Assembly (NCBI RefSeq): GCF_023374055.1
Contig: NZ_JAMBEP010000001.1
Span: forward strand, 2,170,001 to 2,234,000
Source of the DNA: Luteimonas galliterrae
GTDB lineage: Bacteria > Pseudomonadota > Gammaproteobacteria > Xanthomonadales > Xanthomonadaceae
DNA length: 64,000 nt
Direction: 5' to 3'
Positions 56,920-64,000 of the stretch are shown one piece after another. A program made the position numbers and the translations under genes. The notes below the pieces were generated by a model. That model searched no databases and had not been told where the DNA came from. It saw nothing but the letters and a program-made list of their open reading frames with translations. Every line of letters starts with the position of its first letter. Positions within the stretch are counted from its first letter, which is position 1.

Positions 56920-57927
56920 TCAGTGATACCCGGCGTCGGTCGCGACCTTGCCCTTGAACACGCTGTACGACCAGTAGGTGTAGCCCAGGATCGCCGGCAG
57001 CAGCACGATCAGGCCCGCCAGCACGAAGCCCTGCGACGACGGCGGCGAGGCCGCCTGCCAGATGGTCAGCCCCGGCGGCACGATATTCGGCCAGATGCCC
57101 AACACCAGCCCGGCGAAACCCAGCGCGAAGAAGCACAGCGTCAGCACGAACGGCGCCGCGTCGCGGCCCTTTTGCATCGCCGCGCGCCAGAGCGCGAAGG
57201 CGTTCAGCAACGCCAGCGCCGGCACCGGCGCCAGCCACCAGAAATTACCGCCTTCGAACCAGCGCGCCATGATCCGCGAGTCCAGGAACGGCAGCCAGGC
57301 GCTGACCAGGCCCATGAACGCCACCACCACCAGCACCAGCGGCCGGGTCAGATTGCGCGCCACTTTCTGCAACGGTCCTTCGGTCTTCAGGATCAGCCAG
57401 GTCGAGCCGAGCAGCGCATAGCCGAACAGCACCGCGATGCCGGTCAGCATCGAGAACGGACTGAACCAGCCGAACACGCCGCTGAGATATTTGCCGCCGT
57501 TCAGCGGCATGCCTTCCATCAGCGCGCCCAGAATCACGCCCTGGGCGAACGCGGCGAGCATCGAACCCAACGCGAACGCCGCGCCCCAGGCCGGCTTGCT
57601 GCGTTGCGCCTTGAAGCGGAATTCGAAAGCCACGCCGCGGAACACCAGCGCGATCAGCATCAGCAGCACCGGCAGGTACAGCGCCGACAACACGACCGCG
57701 TACGCCTTGGGAAACGCGGCGAGCAGCCCGGCGCCGCCGAGCACCAGCCAGGTTTCGTTGCCGTCCCAGATCGGCGCGGCGGTGTTCATCATATGGTCCA
57801 GTTGCGCTTCGTCTTCCGCGAAGGGCGCCAGGATGCCCAGGCCGAGCACGAAGCCGTCGAGCAGCACGTACATCAGCACGCCGAAGCCGATTACGCCGAA
57901 CCACAATACGGGCAACCAATATTCCAT
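56920..57927 (-). CDS. cydB: Cytochrome bd-type quinol oxidase subunit II (CydB/CioB)
   Basis: Inner-membrane subunit of a terminal quinol oxidase; with CydA it reduces oxygen to water. The 335-residue protein has about nine membrane segments and begins MEYWLPVLWFGVIGFGVLMYVLLDGFVLG. The signature DGNETWLVLGGAGLLAAFP near residue 55 is typical of subunit II. The start at 57927 is preferred. It follows cydA on the same strand after 156 bp, half of which is a palindromic repeat. Confidence 0.95.
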   Translation of the reverse strand: MEYWLPVLWFGVIGFGVLMYVLLDGFVLGLGILAPFAEDEAQLDHMMNTAAPIWDGNETWLVLGGAGLLAAFPKAYAVVLSALYLPVLLMLIALVFRGVAFEFRFKAQRSKPAWGAAFALGSMLAAFAQGVILGALMEGMPLNGGKYLSGVFGWFSPFSMLTGIAVLFGYALLGSTWLILKTEGPLQKVARNLTRPLVLVVVAFMGLVSAWLPFLDSRIMARWFEGGNFWWLAPVPALALLNAFALWRAAMQKGRDAAPFVLTLCFFALGFAGLVLGIWPNIVPPGLTIWQAASPPSSQGFVLAGLIVLLPAILGYTYWSYSVFKGKVATDAGYH

Positions 57928-57976
57928 CGCGTCACCTCGCCTCGGTGGTTGCACGAACTGCGCGCACTCTCCTACC

Positions 57977-58051
57977 CGTCATCCCGGCGAAAGCCGGGAT
58001 CCAGGCACGGTCGCCGCGACTCACTGGATCCCGGCTTTCGCCGGGATGACG
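57977..58051. repeat. Palindrome between cydA and cydB (family 2)
   Basis: GTCATCCCGGCGAAAGCCGG and its exact reverse complement flank about 25 bases. Single arms of this family lie at about 7187-7213, 10568-10595, 33580-33600, 40725-40750, 52872-52902, 60821-60853 and 61027-61054. It interrupts the cydAB message and may set subunit ratio or stability. Confidence 0.85.
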
Positions 58052-58083
58052 GATCAAGGAGGTTGCCGGGTTCGGGGCGCACT

Positions 58084-59490
58084 TCATTGCGCGTTCTCCT
58101 CGATCGCATCGCCCGCCGCCGACAACGGCCGCGCCGGCGTCTTCTCGCCGGCATCGCGCCGTGGCGGCGGTTCGTGCGCCTGCGGGCCTTTCAGCAGCAG
58201 CTTGCGCAGGTACCAGACGCCCGAACCGAACACGATCGCGTACACCAGCGCATAAACGATCAGCGAGGTCATCACGCTGGCCGCGGCGATCGTCGGACTC
58301 ACCGCGTCGGCGGTGCGCAGCAGGCCGTAGATCACGTAAGGCTGGCGGCCGATTTCGACCACGTACCAGCCGGCCAGGATGGCGACGAAGCCGGACAAGG
58401 TCAGCGCGCGCCAGCCGTTCAACACCCACTTGGATTCGTAGAGTTTCCCGCGCCGCCATGCCCACAACGACGCCAGCACCAGCAGCAGCATCGCCACGCC
58501 CAGGCCCACCATCACCCGGAACGCGTAGAACACCGGCTTCACCGGCGGCCGCTCGCTGGCGGGCACGGCTTTCAGCGGCGTGATCTCGCCGTCCATCGAA
58601 TGAGTGAGGATCAGGCTGCCGACGCGCGGGATCGCGATTTCGTAATCGTTGCGCTCGGCGGTTTCGTTGGGCACCGCGAACAGCACCAGCGGCACGCCTT
58701 CGCCTTTCGGCTCGTGCTGCCAATGTCCTTCCATCGCCGCGACCTTGATCGGCTGGTGTTCCAGCGCGTTGAGGCCATGCTGGTCGCCGGCCAGTATCTG
58801 CAACGGCACCGTGATCGCGGCGAAGATCACCGCAGCCTTGAGCATGCGTTTGGCCGCATCGACGTGCTCGCCGCGGCGCAGATAAGCGGCGCTGACGCCG
58901 CCGATCACAAAACATGTCGTGATGAACGCGGCCAGCACCATGTGCGCCAGCCGGTAGGGGAAAGACGGGTTGAAGACGATGTCCCACCAGCTCGCCGGTT
59001 CGAACACGCCGTTGACAAGCGTGTAGCCGGCCGGCGTCTGCATCCAGCTGTTGGCCGAGATGATCCAGAACGTGGAGATCAACGTGCCCAGCGCCACCAT
59101 GCAGGTGGCCAGGAAGTGCAGTTTCTCGCTGACCCGGCTCCAGCCGAACAGCATCACGCCCAGGAAGGTCGCTTCCAGGAAGAACGCGGTCAGCACTTCG
59201 TAGCTCAGCAGCGGCCCGAGGATGTTGCCGGCCTGTTCGCTGAGCGTCGCCCAGTTGGTGCCGAACTGGAAGCTCATCACGATGCCGGACACCACGCCCA
59301 TGCCGAACGACACGGCGAAGATCTTGGTCCAGAAGAAGAACAGGTCGCGCCAGACGCTGTCGCGGGTGCGCAGCCAGCGCCATTCCAGGAAGGCCAGCCA
59401 GCTGGCCAGGCCGATGGTGAAGGCCGGAAACAGGATGTGGAACGAGATGACGAACCCGAACTGGATCCGCGACAGCATCAATGCGTCCAC
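58084..59490 (-). CDS. cydA: Cytochrome bd-type quinol oxidase subunit I, short Q-loop form (CydA/CioA)
   Basis: Haem-bearing subunit. The 468-residue length and short Q loop fit the cyanide-insensitive oxidase (CIO) subgroup rather than the long E. coli CydA. Haem ligands can be seen: His in ISFHILFPAF (near 18), His in FPYRLAHMVLAAF (near 183) and Met in YAFRVMVGLG. The quinol-side motif GDQHGLNALEHQPIKVAAMEGHW is intact, and EIGRQPYVIYG marks the C-terminal half. It gives respiration under low oxygen or cyanide and works with NDH-2 (ndh at 22 kb), but this linkage is inferred. Confidence 0.95.
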   Translation of the reverse strand: MDALMLSRIQFGFVISFHILFPAFTIGLASWLAFLEWRWLRTRDSVWRDLFFFWTKIFAVSFGMGVVSGIVMSFQFGTNWATLSEQAGNILGPLLSYEVLTAFFLEATFLGVMLFGWSRVSEKLHFLATCMVALGTLISTFWIISANSWMQTPAGYTLVNGVFEPASWWDIVFNPSFPYRLAHMVLAAFITTCFVIGGVSAAYLRRGEHVDAAKRMLKAAVIFAAITVPLQILAGDQHGLNALEHQPIKVAAMEGHWQHEPKGEGVPLVLFAVPNETAERNDYEIAIPRVGSLILTHSMDGEITPLKAVPASERPPVKPVFYAFRVMVGLGVAMLLLVLASLWAWRRGKLYESKWVLNGWRALTLSGFVAILAGWYVVEIGRQPYVIYGLLRTADAVSPTIAAASVMTSLIVYALVYAIVFGSGVWYLRKLLLKGPQAHEPPPRRDAGEKTPARPLSAAGDAIEENAQ

Positions 59491-59697
59491 GACGCGCTCC
59501 GCGGCACGCGGGGTGGTGCCGCGCCGGATATTGTGCGCCGCATCAAGAGCTCCGTAAACCGTAGGGTGGACCTAGGCCCACCGCTGCCATTTCTCAGCCG
59601 CGGCGCCTCTCCGGCGAAACCGTCCATTTCCATAACGAATTGGGGAATTGCCGCCCGCGCATGGCCGCATTTCCGCGGATTTCCGTCCTGTAACCCG

Positions 59698-59715
59698 CTG
59701 CCGATCTTGCGGCAG
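59698..59715 (+). promoter_or_regulatory. Conserved leader hairpin before autotransporter gene 1
   Basis: CTGCCG-ATCTTG-CGGCAG, a 6-bp stem with a 6-base loop, about 24 bases before the start codon. The same hairpin (loop GGATTG) precedes the second adhesin gene at 61107-61124, and both are followed by GGAGTCCGACCAGATGAA. Conservation in otherwise different intergenic DNA suggests a function in translation or regulation. Confidence 0.5.
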
Positions 59716-59738
59716 TTTCCTCGACGGAGTCCGACCAG

Positions 59739-60788
59739 ATGAACGTTAACCACCGTAACACCCGCATGGCGCGACTGCGTCCTGCGGCCTTAGCGTTGGC
59801 GCTGCTCGCCATTGCGGCAGTCGCACCGGTCCATGCCGGCAACCCCGGCACCTGCGATATCAATAACGACGTGGACAACGACGCAGAAAACGATGGCGAC
59901 AGTTCGGCGACGGGCTTCGCTTTCGCCTGCGGTCTTTCCAGCGAGGCCGGCAGCGTGGGCGCCGTCGCCGTCGGCTTCGGCAGTCACGCTACGGGTCAGG
60001 AGAGCACTGCCGTCGGCGATGTCAACTTCGCGGGCGGCTTCAGGAGCAGCGCGTTCGGCTCCCTCAACGAAGCTAGCGGCGAACGCAGTTCGGCTGTGGG
60101 CAACAACAACGTCGCCTCCAATCAGGGCAGCAGCGCATTCGGCGCGTTCAACGTGGCCAGCGGCGAAACCAGTAGCGCCTTCGGTGCGGAAAACGAAGCC
60201 AGCGGCGACAGCAGCACTGCGGTCGGCCGAGCCAACCTCGCCTCCGGCACCAACAGCGTGGCCATCGGCAACGCCAACATCGCCAGCGGCGCGCTCAGCA
60301 CGGCCATCGGTCAGGGCAACATCGCCGACGGCGACCGCAGCGTGGCCATGGGCTTCAACAGCCGGGCCCTGGCCGATGGCAGCGTGGCGTTGGGTTCGGA
60401 ATCGGTGGCCGACCGCGCCGACACCGTGTCGGTCGGTTCGGCGGGCAACGAAAGGCAGATCACCAATGTCGCTGCCGGCACGCAGGGCACCGACGCGGTC
60501 AACCTCAACCAATTGAATGCGATGGTGGGACGAGTCGACCGCCAGATCGGCCGCGTCGGCGCGCTGGGCGCGGCGATGTCGCAAATGAGCGGCATCGCTG
60601 CGGCGGGTGCGTTCGCTCCCGATGCGCCGCGCGGCATGTTGTCGGTGGGCGCCGGTTTCCACGGCGGAGAAAGCGCGTTGTCGATCGGTTACGGCAAGGC
60701 CGTGGGCAAACGCGCGGTGTTCACGCTGGGCGGTGCGTTCAGTGGTTCCGAAAGTTCGGGCGGCGTCGGCTTCGGGTTGAAGTTGTAG
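59739..60788 (+). CDS. Trimeric autotransporter adhesin (YadA-like), short paralogue
   Basis: A 349-residue surface adhesin. A signal peptide (about residues 1-33, ending PVHA) leads to a head made of 14-residue repeats of the SxAxGxxNxAsG type (SSAFGSLNEASGERSSAVGNNN), as in YadA left-handed beta rolls. A neck motif VGSAGNERQITNVAAGTQGTDAVNLNQLN follows, then a short helical stalk and a C-terminal beta-barrel anchor ending VGFGLKL. No long stalk, so the fibre is short. It is likely a homotrimer in the outer membrane, built with BamA. The leader matches that of the longer paralogue downstream. Confidence 0.92.
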   Translation: MNVNHRNTRMARLRPAALALALLAIAAVAPVHAGNPGTCDINNDVDNDAENDGDSSATGFAFACGLSSEAGSVGAVAVGFGSHATGQESTAVGDVNFAGGFRSSAFGSLNEASGERSSAVGNNNVASNQGSSAFGAFNVASGETSSAFGAENEASGDSSTAVGRANLASGTNSVAIGNANIASGALSTAIGQGNIADGDRSVAMGFNSRALADGSVALGSESVADRADTVSVGSAGNERQITNVAAGTQGTDAVNLNQLNAMVGRVDRQIGRVGALGAAMSQMSGIAAAGAFAPDAPRGMLSVGAGFHGGESALSIGYGKAVGKRAVFTLGGAFSGSESSGGVGFGLKL

Positions 60789-60861
60789 CAGCCACTCCCG
60801 CGCCGATGCCTTTTTAAGCCGTCATCCCCGCGAAGGCGGGGATCCAGTGACTTGGCTTAAG

Positions 60862-61054
60862 CCCTCTCCCGCTTGCGGGGCGAGGCTGCACACGCTTGCG
60901 CGGCACTGCCGCGCGTGCGGCTGAGCGCCCGCACGCAAGTGCGAGCTGGGGCGCGGAGCGGGGTTGGGTGAGGGCGCGCGATATTTCCGATAGCGACGTC
61001 GCGATCTGGTGCAACGCCAAAGTCACTGGATCCCCGCCTCCGCGGGAATGACGG
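60862..61054. repeat. 193-bp dispersed repeat, copy 2
   Basis: The partner of the repeat at 7021-7213, with the same length and same orientation. Starts CCCTCTCCCGCTTGCGGGGC and ends GCGGGAATGACGG. A TCATCCCCGCGAAGGCGGGG arm (60821-60853) directly precedes it. It fills the 360-bp gap between the two adhesin genes, together with the leader of the second. Confidence 0.85.
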
Positions 61055-61106
61055 CTTAAGCATTCGAGAAGGCCACTTTTTCCGAGAGATTCCGTCCTTC
61101 ATGCCA

Positions 61107-61124
61107 CTGCCGGGATTGCGGCAG
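61107..61124 (+). promoter_or_regulatory. Conserved leader hairpin before autotransporter gene 2
   Basis: CTGCCG-GGATTG-CGGCAG, again about 25 bases before the start codon at 61149 and followed by GGAGTCCGACCAGATGAA. It is the counterpart of the hairpin at 59698-59715. Confidence 0.5.
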
Positions 61125-61148
61125 CCCTTCCATGTGGAGTCCGACCAG

Positions 61149-62942
61149 ATGAATACCACCTTCCAAAACACGCGTTTCCCGCGCTATCGCCCTACGTTGC
61201 TGGCAATGGCTTTGCTTTCTGTATTTAGCGTAACCCCCGTTTGGGCCAGCACTTGCGACTTAGCCAACAACGATCCGAATACCGAAAACACTGGCGGTAG
61301 TGGTACGACTTTAGGGGATAGTGGCTTGGCGTGCGGCAATAAGGCTTTTGCGTTTGGCTTTAACTCGGTGGCCGTGGGCGATTCGTTCGATCTCGACGGC
61401 AGCGGCATCGCAGGTGACACCTTAGACATTGATATTGATGGCAATAATGTCCCTGATATCAGTAGCGAATTCCTCATTACCCTCGGCAACAACGCTGTCG
61501 CTATCGGCAGCGCGAGCCAGGCTATCGGTGATCGCGCGGTGGTAATGGGCTTCCGTAACTTGGCTCGTACGGACGGCACTGCCATCGGTTCTTTCAATGA
61601 AGCCGGGCCATCAAGCACGGCGTTGGGCCGTGGCAATACGGCCAGCGGCAATGCCAGCACGGCATTGGGCGCTGGCAACATAGCCAGCAGCAATGTCAGC
61701 ACGGCATTGGGCGCTGGCAACACAGCCAGCGGCAATGCCAGCACGGCATTGGGCGCTGGCAACACAGCCAGCGGCAATAACAGCACAGCGCTTGGAAGGG
61801 CCAACACGGCCAGCGGCGGTTCCAGCACGACAGTAGGCACTTCCAATACGGCTAGTGGTTTTTCCAGCACGGCGTTAGGCACAAGCAATATAGCTAGCAA
61901 CACTAATAGCGTGGCGCTCGGTGTTATCAACACAGCCAGCGGTCTTAACAGCACGGCGCTCGGCATCTCCAACGTGGCTAGCGGCGGAGACAGCAGCGCG
62001 CTCGGTTTCTTCAGCACCTCCAGCGGTAAGGCTAGCGTCGCCTTTGGCAGCTGGTTTGATAGGGATGGCGATGGCAATTCCCCTATTGACATCGATACCG
62101 ATCTGGATGGCGTCGACGACGCTTCCAGCGAGTTCACCATTGCCTTTGGCCAATACGCCACCGCCATCGGCTCCGGCGCCAGGGCCGACGGCGACCGCAG
62201 CGCCGCCCTCGGCGCGGGAGCCTTCGCTCCGGCCTTCGACAGCGTCGCGCTAGGCAGTTTCTCGATCGCCGATCGCGATAACACCCTCTCGGTCGGCTCG
62301 GCCGGCAACGAGCGCCAGATCGCCAATGTCGCAGCCGGCACGCAAGACACCGATGCGGTCAACGTCGCGCAGCTCAACACCGGTCTGCAGAACACCTTGG
62401 ATCTGGCCAATGCGTACACGGACATGGTGGTGAACAACATCGGCGTCGATCCCGTCGACCTGGATGCGATCAAGGACTACGCCGATCTGGGCGACCAGCA
62501 AACGCTGAACGCAGCCCACGACTATGCAGACGCCGGAGACGCCCAGACCCTGGCCGAGGCCAATGCCCATGCCGATGCCGGCGATACCAAAACGCTGTCG
62601 TCGGCCAACAGCTATACCGACAGCAAGATCCAGCAACTGACCGGCTTCGATTCCACCAGCTTCAACGGCCGCCTGGGCGCACTGGAGAACCGCGTCGGCG
62701 AACTGGACAAGCGCATCAACCGCGGCAACGCCATGGGTGCGGCGCTCGCCGGCATGAGCGCCAATGCCGTGGCCGGCTCCGGCCCTAACGGCCGCATCGC
62801 GATCGGCGTGGGCGCGCAGGGCGGCAAGCGGGCAGCGGCGTTCGGCTATGGCAAGAAGTTCGACCGCGCCTCGTTCACGCTGGGCGGCGCGTTCAGCGGC
62901 AGCGAGAAAGCGGTCAACGCCGGCTTCGGCTTCGATCTTTAA
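61149..62942 (+). CDS. Trimeric autotransporter adhesin (YadA-like), long paralogue with Asp-rich inserts
   Basis: A 597-residue surface adhesin. The signal peptide ends PVWA. The head has about 18 repeats of NTASGxxSTALGxx, with 42-bp DNA repeats at 61620-61990. Two Asp-rich inserts that resemble calcium-binding loops interrupt it (FDLDGSGIAG ... DIDIDGNNVPDISSEF near residue 77 and FDRDGDGNSP ... DLDGVDDASSEF near 305). Then come the neck VGSAGNERQIANVAAGTQDTDAVNVAQLN, a helical stalk with YADAGDAQTLAEANAHADAGD repeats, and the barrel anchor ending AGFGFDL. The 5-prime end is less GC-rich than its surroundings. A start at 61101 is less likely because it precedes the shared leader. Confidence 0.92.
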   Translation: MNTTFQNTRFPRYRPTLLAMALLSVFSVTPVWASTCDLANNDPNTENTGGSGTTLGDSGLACGNKAFAFGFNSVAVGDSFDLDGSGIAGDTLDIDIDGNNVPDISSEFLITLGNNAVAIGSASQAIGDRAVVMGFRNLARTDGTAIGSFNEAGPSSTALGRGNTASGNASTALGAGNIASSNVSTALGAGNTASGNASTALGAGNTASGNNSTALGRANTASGGSSTTVGTSNTASGFSSTALGTSNIASNTNSVALGVINTASGLNSTALGISNVASGGDSSALGFFSTSSGKASVAFGSWFDRDGDGNSPIDIDTDLDGVDDASSEFTIAFGQYATAIGSGARADGDRSAALGAGAFAPAFDSVALGSFSIADRDNTLSVGSAGNERQIANVAAGTQDTDAVNVAQLNTGLQNTLDLANAYTDMVVNNIGVDPVDLDAIKDYADLGDQQTLNAAHDYADAGDAQTLAEANAHADAGDTKTLSSANSYTDSKIQQLTGFDSTSFNGRLGALENRVGELDKRINRGNAMGAALAGMSANAVAGSGPNGRIAIGVGAQGGKRAAAFGYGKKFDRASFTLGGAFSGSEKAVNAGFGFDL

Positions 62943-63042
62943 GTTCACCGACCAGAAGTTCGTTTTACGGGTGATGCGGCCGGGAACTGGTCGGCTCGGT
63001 CGCATCGAGCCGCCTGCGTACTCACGCAGGCGGCAGCCCGGG

Positions 63043-63070
63043 GCGGGGCGATTCGTCGCCCCGCTTTTTT
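63043..63070 (+). terminator. Terminator after autotransporter gene 2
   Basis: GCGGGGCG and CGCCCCGC pair around a 6-base loop, followed by TTTTTTG. Just before it at 63010-63035 GCCGCCTGCGT and ACGCAGGCGGC form another stem. Both lie in the 383-bp gap before the S9 peptidase gene. The rest of that gap holds CCTCTCCCCGCGGGAGAGGG (63078-63098) and a TTCTCCCGATGGGAGAAGG hairpin (63224-63242). Confidence 0.75.
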
Positions 63071-63325
63071 GTTTGAAGCCCCTCTCCCCGCGGGAGAGGG
63101 GTTGGGGTGAGGGTTCGGCGAAGCGACATTGTCGGAACAACGGAGAAAGCCGTCAGCTGACGACGACAGCGGCGATCGGAACTTGCTATCGCTTCGCCGT
63201 ACCCTCATCCGCCCTTCGGGCACCTTCTCCCGATGGGAGAAGGAAATGCAGCCATGACCGATGACCGATAGCGGCCCGCTTCCCGGCTGCTACCCTTGCC
63301 CGTCTTTCGCCGCCCGACGCTGCCG

Positions 63326-64000
63326 ATGCGCCTTTACGCCCGCTCCGCCCTGCTCGCCGCCTGCTTGCTTGCCGGCGCTGCCGCCGCCCAGCCCGCTACC
63401 CCGTTGACGCTGGACAAGATCATGGCCGACCCCGACTGGATCGGGCCGCCGGTGGAGGACGCGTGGTGGCGCTGGGACAGCCGGCAGGCGCAGTACCAGC
63501 TCAAACGCGATGGCGGCAGCATCCGCGACCTCTACCAGCAAAGCATCGACGGCGGCATCGCCGCGCGCATCGACGGCGCCGCGCGCGCGCAGATGGACGC
63601 GGGCGATCCCGTGTACGACGCGCAACGCGCGCGCATGGCCTACATCCGCAACGACGATGTCTTCGTCCGCGACCTGCGCAGCGGCGCGCTGACCCAGCTG
63701 ACGCGTTCGGAAGCGAAAGAGTCCCGACCGCAGTGGAGCCGCGACGGCGGCCTGGTATGGCGCGTGGACAACGACTGGTACCGGTGGAACGCCCGCGACG
63801 GCGTGGTCCAGGCCGCCGTGCTCAAGGCCGAAGACGATCCGGCCGAGCCGCCCAAGGCCGACGACTTGCGCGACCGGCAACTGCGCCTCATCGCCACGCT
63901 CAAGAACGACCGCGACCGCAGCGACGCCGCACGCAAACAGAACGAGGATTGGCGCCGCGCCGACCCCACCCGCACGCCGCCGCCGGTCTACCTGGGCAAG
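63326..64000 (+). CDS. S9 family prolyl oligopeptidase-type peptidase, N-terminal part (runs off the right edge)
   Basis: The first 225 codons of a secreted peptidase. A signal peptide MRLYARSALLAACLLAGAAAAQ leads into PLTLDKIMADPDWIGPPVEDAWW, the usual start of DPP IV/S9B-like peptidases in this family. Beta-propeller blades follow (ISTDGG-like YQQSIDGG, MAYIRNDDVFVRDLRSGALTQLT, ESRPQWSRDGGLVWRVDNDWYRWNARDG). The catalytic Ser/Asp/His domain lies outside the window, so family is clear but activity is not seen. RBS is weak at the start. Confidence 0.85.
   Translation, partial: MRLYARSALLAACLLAGAAAAQPATPLTLDKIMADPDWIGPPVEDAWWRWDSRQAQYQLKRDGGSIRDLYQQSIDGGIAARIDGAARAQMDAGDPVYDAQRARMAYIRNDDVFVRDLRSGALTQLTRSEAKESRPQWSRDGGLVWRVDNDWYRWNARDGVVQAAVLKAEDDPAEPPKADDLRDRQLRLIATLKNDRDRSDAARKQNEDWRRADPTRTPPPVYLGK

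Noticed and set aside
56699-59742. One giant plus-strand gene over the cydAB region
   Set aside because: It is the antisense of two well-defined oxidase genes, runs through a palindromic repeat and is His/Gln/Arg-rich without domains.
61620-61990. Non-coding minisatellite in the second adhesin region
   Set aside because: The 42-bp DNA repeats are in frame and encode the 14-residue head repeats of a trimeric autotransporter.

Overview
The window is GC-rich, densely packed gammaproteobacterial chromosome. Gene content and order (fmt-def, LysM, dprA-smg-topA-tsaC, priA, rpoH, ftsEX, rhlB-trx-rho, cyanide-insensitive type cydAB) and the many intergenic palindromes point to the Lysobacteraceae/Xanthomonadaceae, most likely a Lysobacter-like organism. 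That placement comes from recognising families, not from a database search. I see no tRNA, rRNA, CRISPR array or complete insertion sequence.

Layout. 1-7.8 kb is a conserved housekeeping block: translation initiation and N-terminal processing (fmt, def), a secreted LysM protein, DNA uptake (dprA), smg, topoisomerase I and tRNA t6A synthesis. 7.9-17.9 kb holds two DUF4124 paralogues, an SDR oxidoreductase, a small lipoprotein, sppA, a MATE transporter, DUF3667/DUF4286 proteins and a DUF3106 protein paired with a membrane-anchored sigma-region-4-like protein. 18.2-25.2 kb has priA (preceded by inverted consensus DnaA boxes and carrying an in-frame dispersed palindromic repeat), a zinc-ribbon membrane protein, ndh, DUF1203 and rpoH. 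25.3-30.7 kb is a six-gene minus-strand operon: two pilin-like secreted proteins, a small secreted protein, a PapD-like chaperone, an outer-membrane barrel with a C-terminal SdrD/Cna-B-like domain, and an EAL protein. A good sigma-54 promoter match precedes it. It looks like a non-canonical chaperone/usher-type surface-fibre system tied to c-di-GMP.

30.9-45.1 kb has a divergent XRE regulator/Tat hydrolase pair around a perfect 29-bp palindrome, two DUF418 membrane proteins, ung, ftsE-ftsX with a tandem-receiver response regulator, rhlB, trx and rho. 45.2-48.4 kb is a lower-GC three-gene island downstream of the rho terminator: a lipoprotein, an M23-like plus peptidoglycan-binding protein with a Gln-rich tail, and a coiled-coil membrane protein. 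I read it as a candidate antibacterial effector/immunity module. 48.7-59.5 kb has a GAF protein, an FAD oxidoreductase, a Kef-type antiporter, a 1088-residue membrane ankyrin protein, YcgL and cydAB. 59.7-62.9 kb has two paralogous trimeric autotransporter adhesins with matching leaders, and the window ends in an S9 peptidase.

The other theme is dispersed non-coding repeats. A roughly 350-375 bp element bounded by two related hairpins and inner inverted repeats occurs four times (10.7, 33.1, 40.3 and 52.4 kb), two copies being flanked by 15-bp tandem arrays. A 193-bp repeat occurs at 7.0 and 60.9 kb. A palindromic repeat occurs between genes at 56.8 kb and in frame inside priA at 20.3 kb. Strongest leads: the priA insertion, the four-copy hairpin element, the sigma-54 fibre operon and the 45-48 kb effector-like island.
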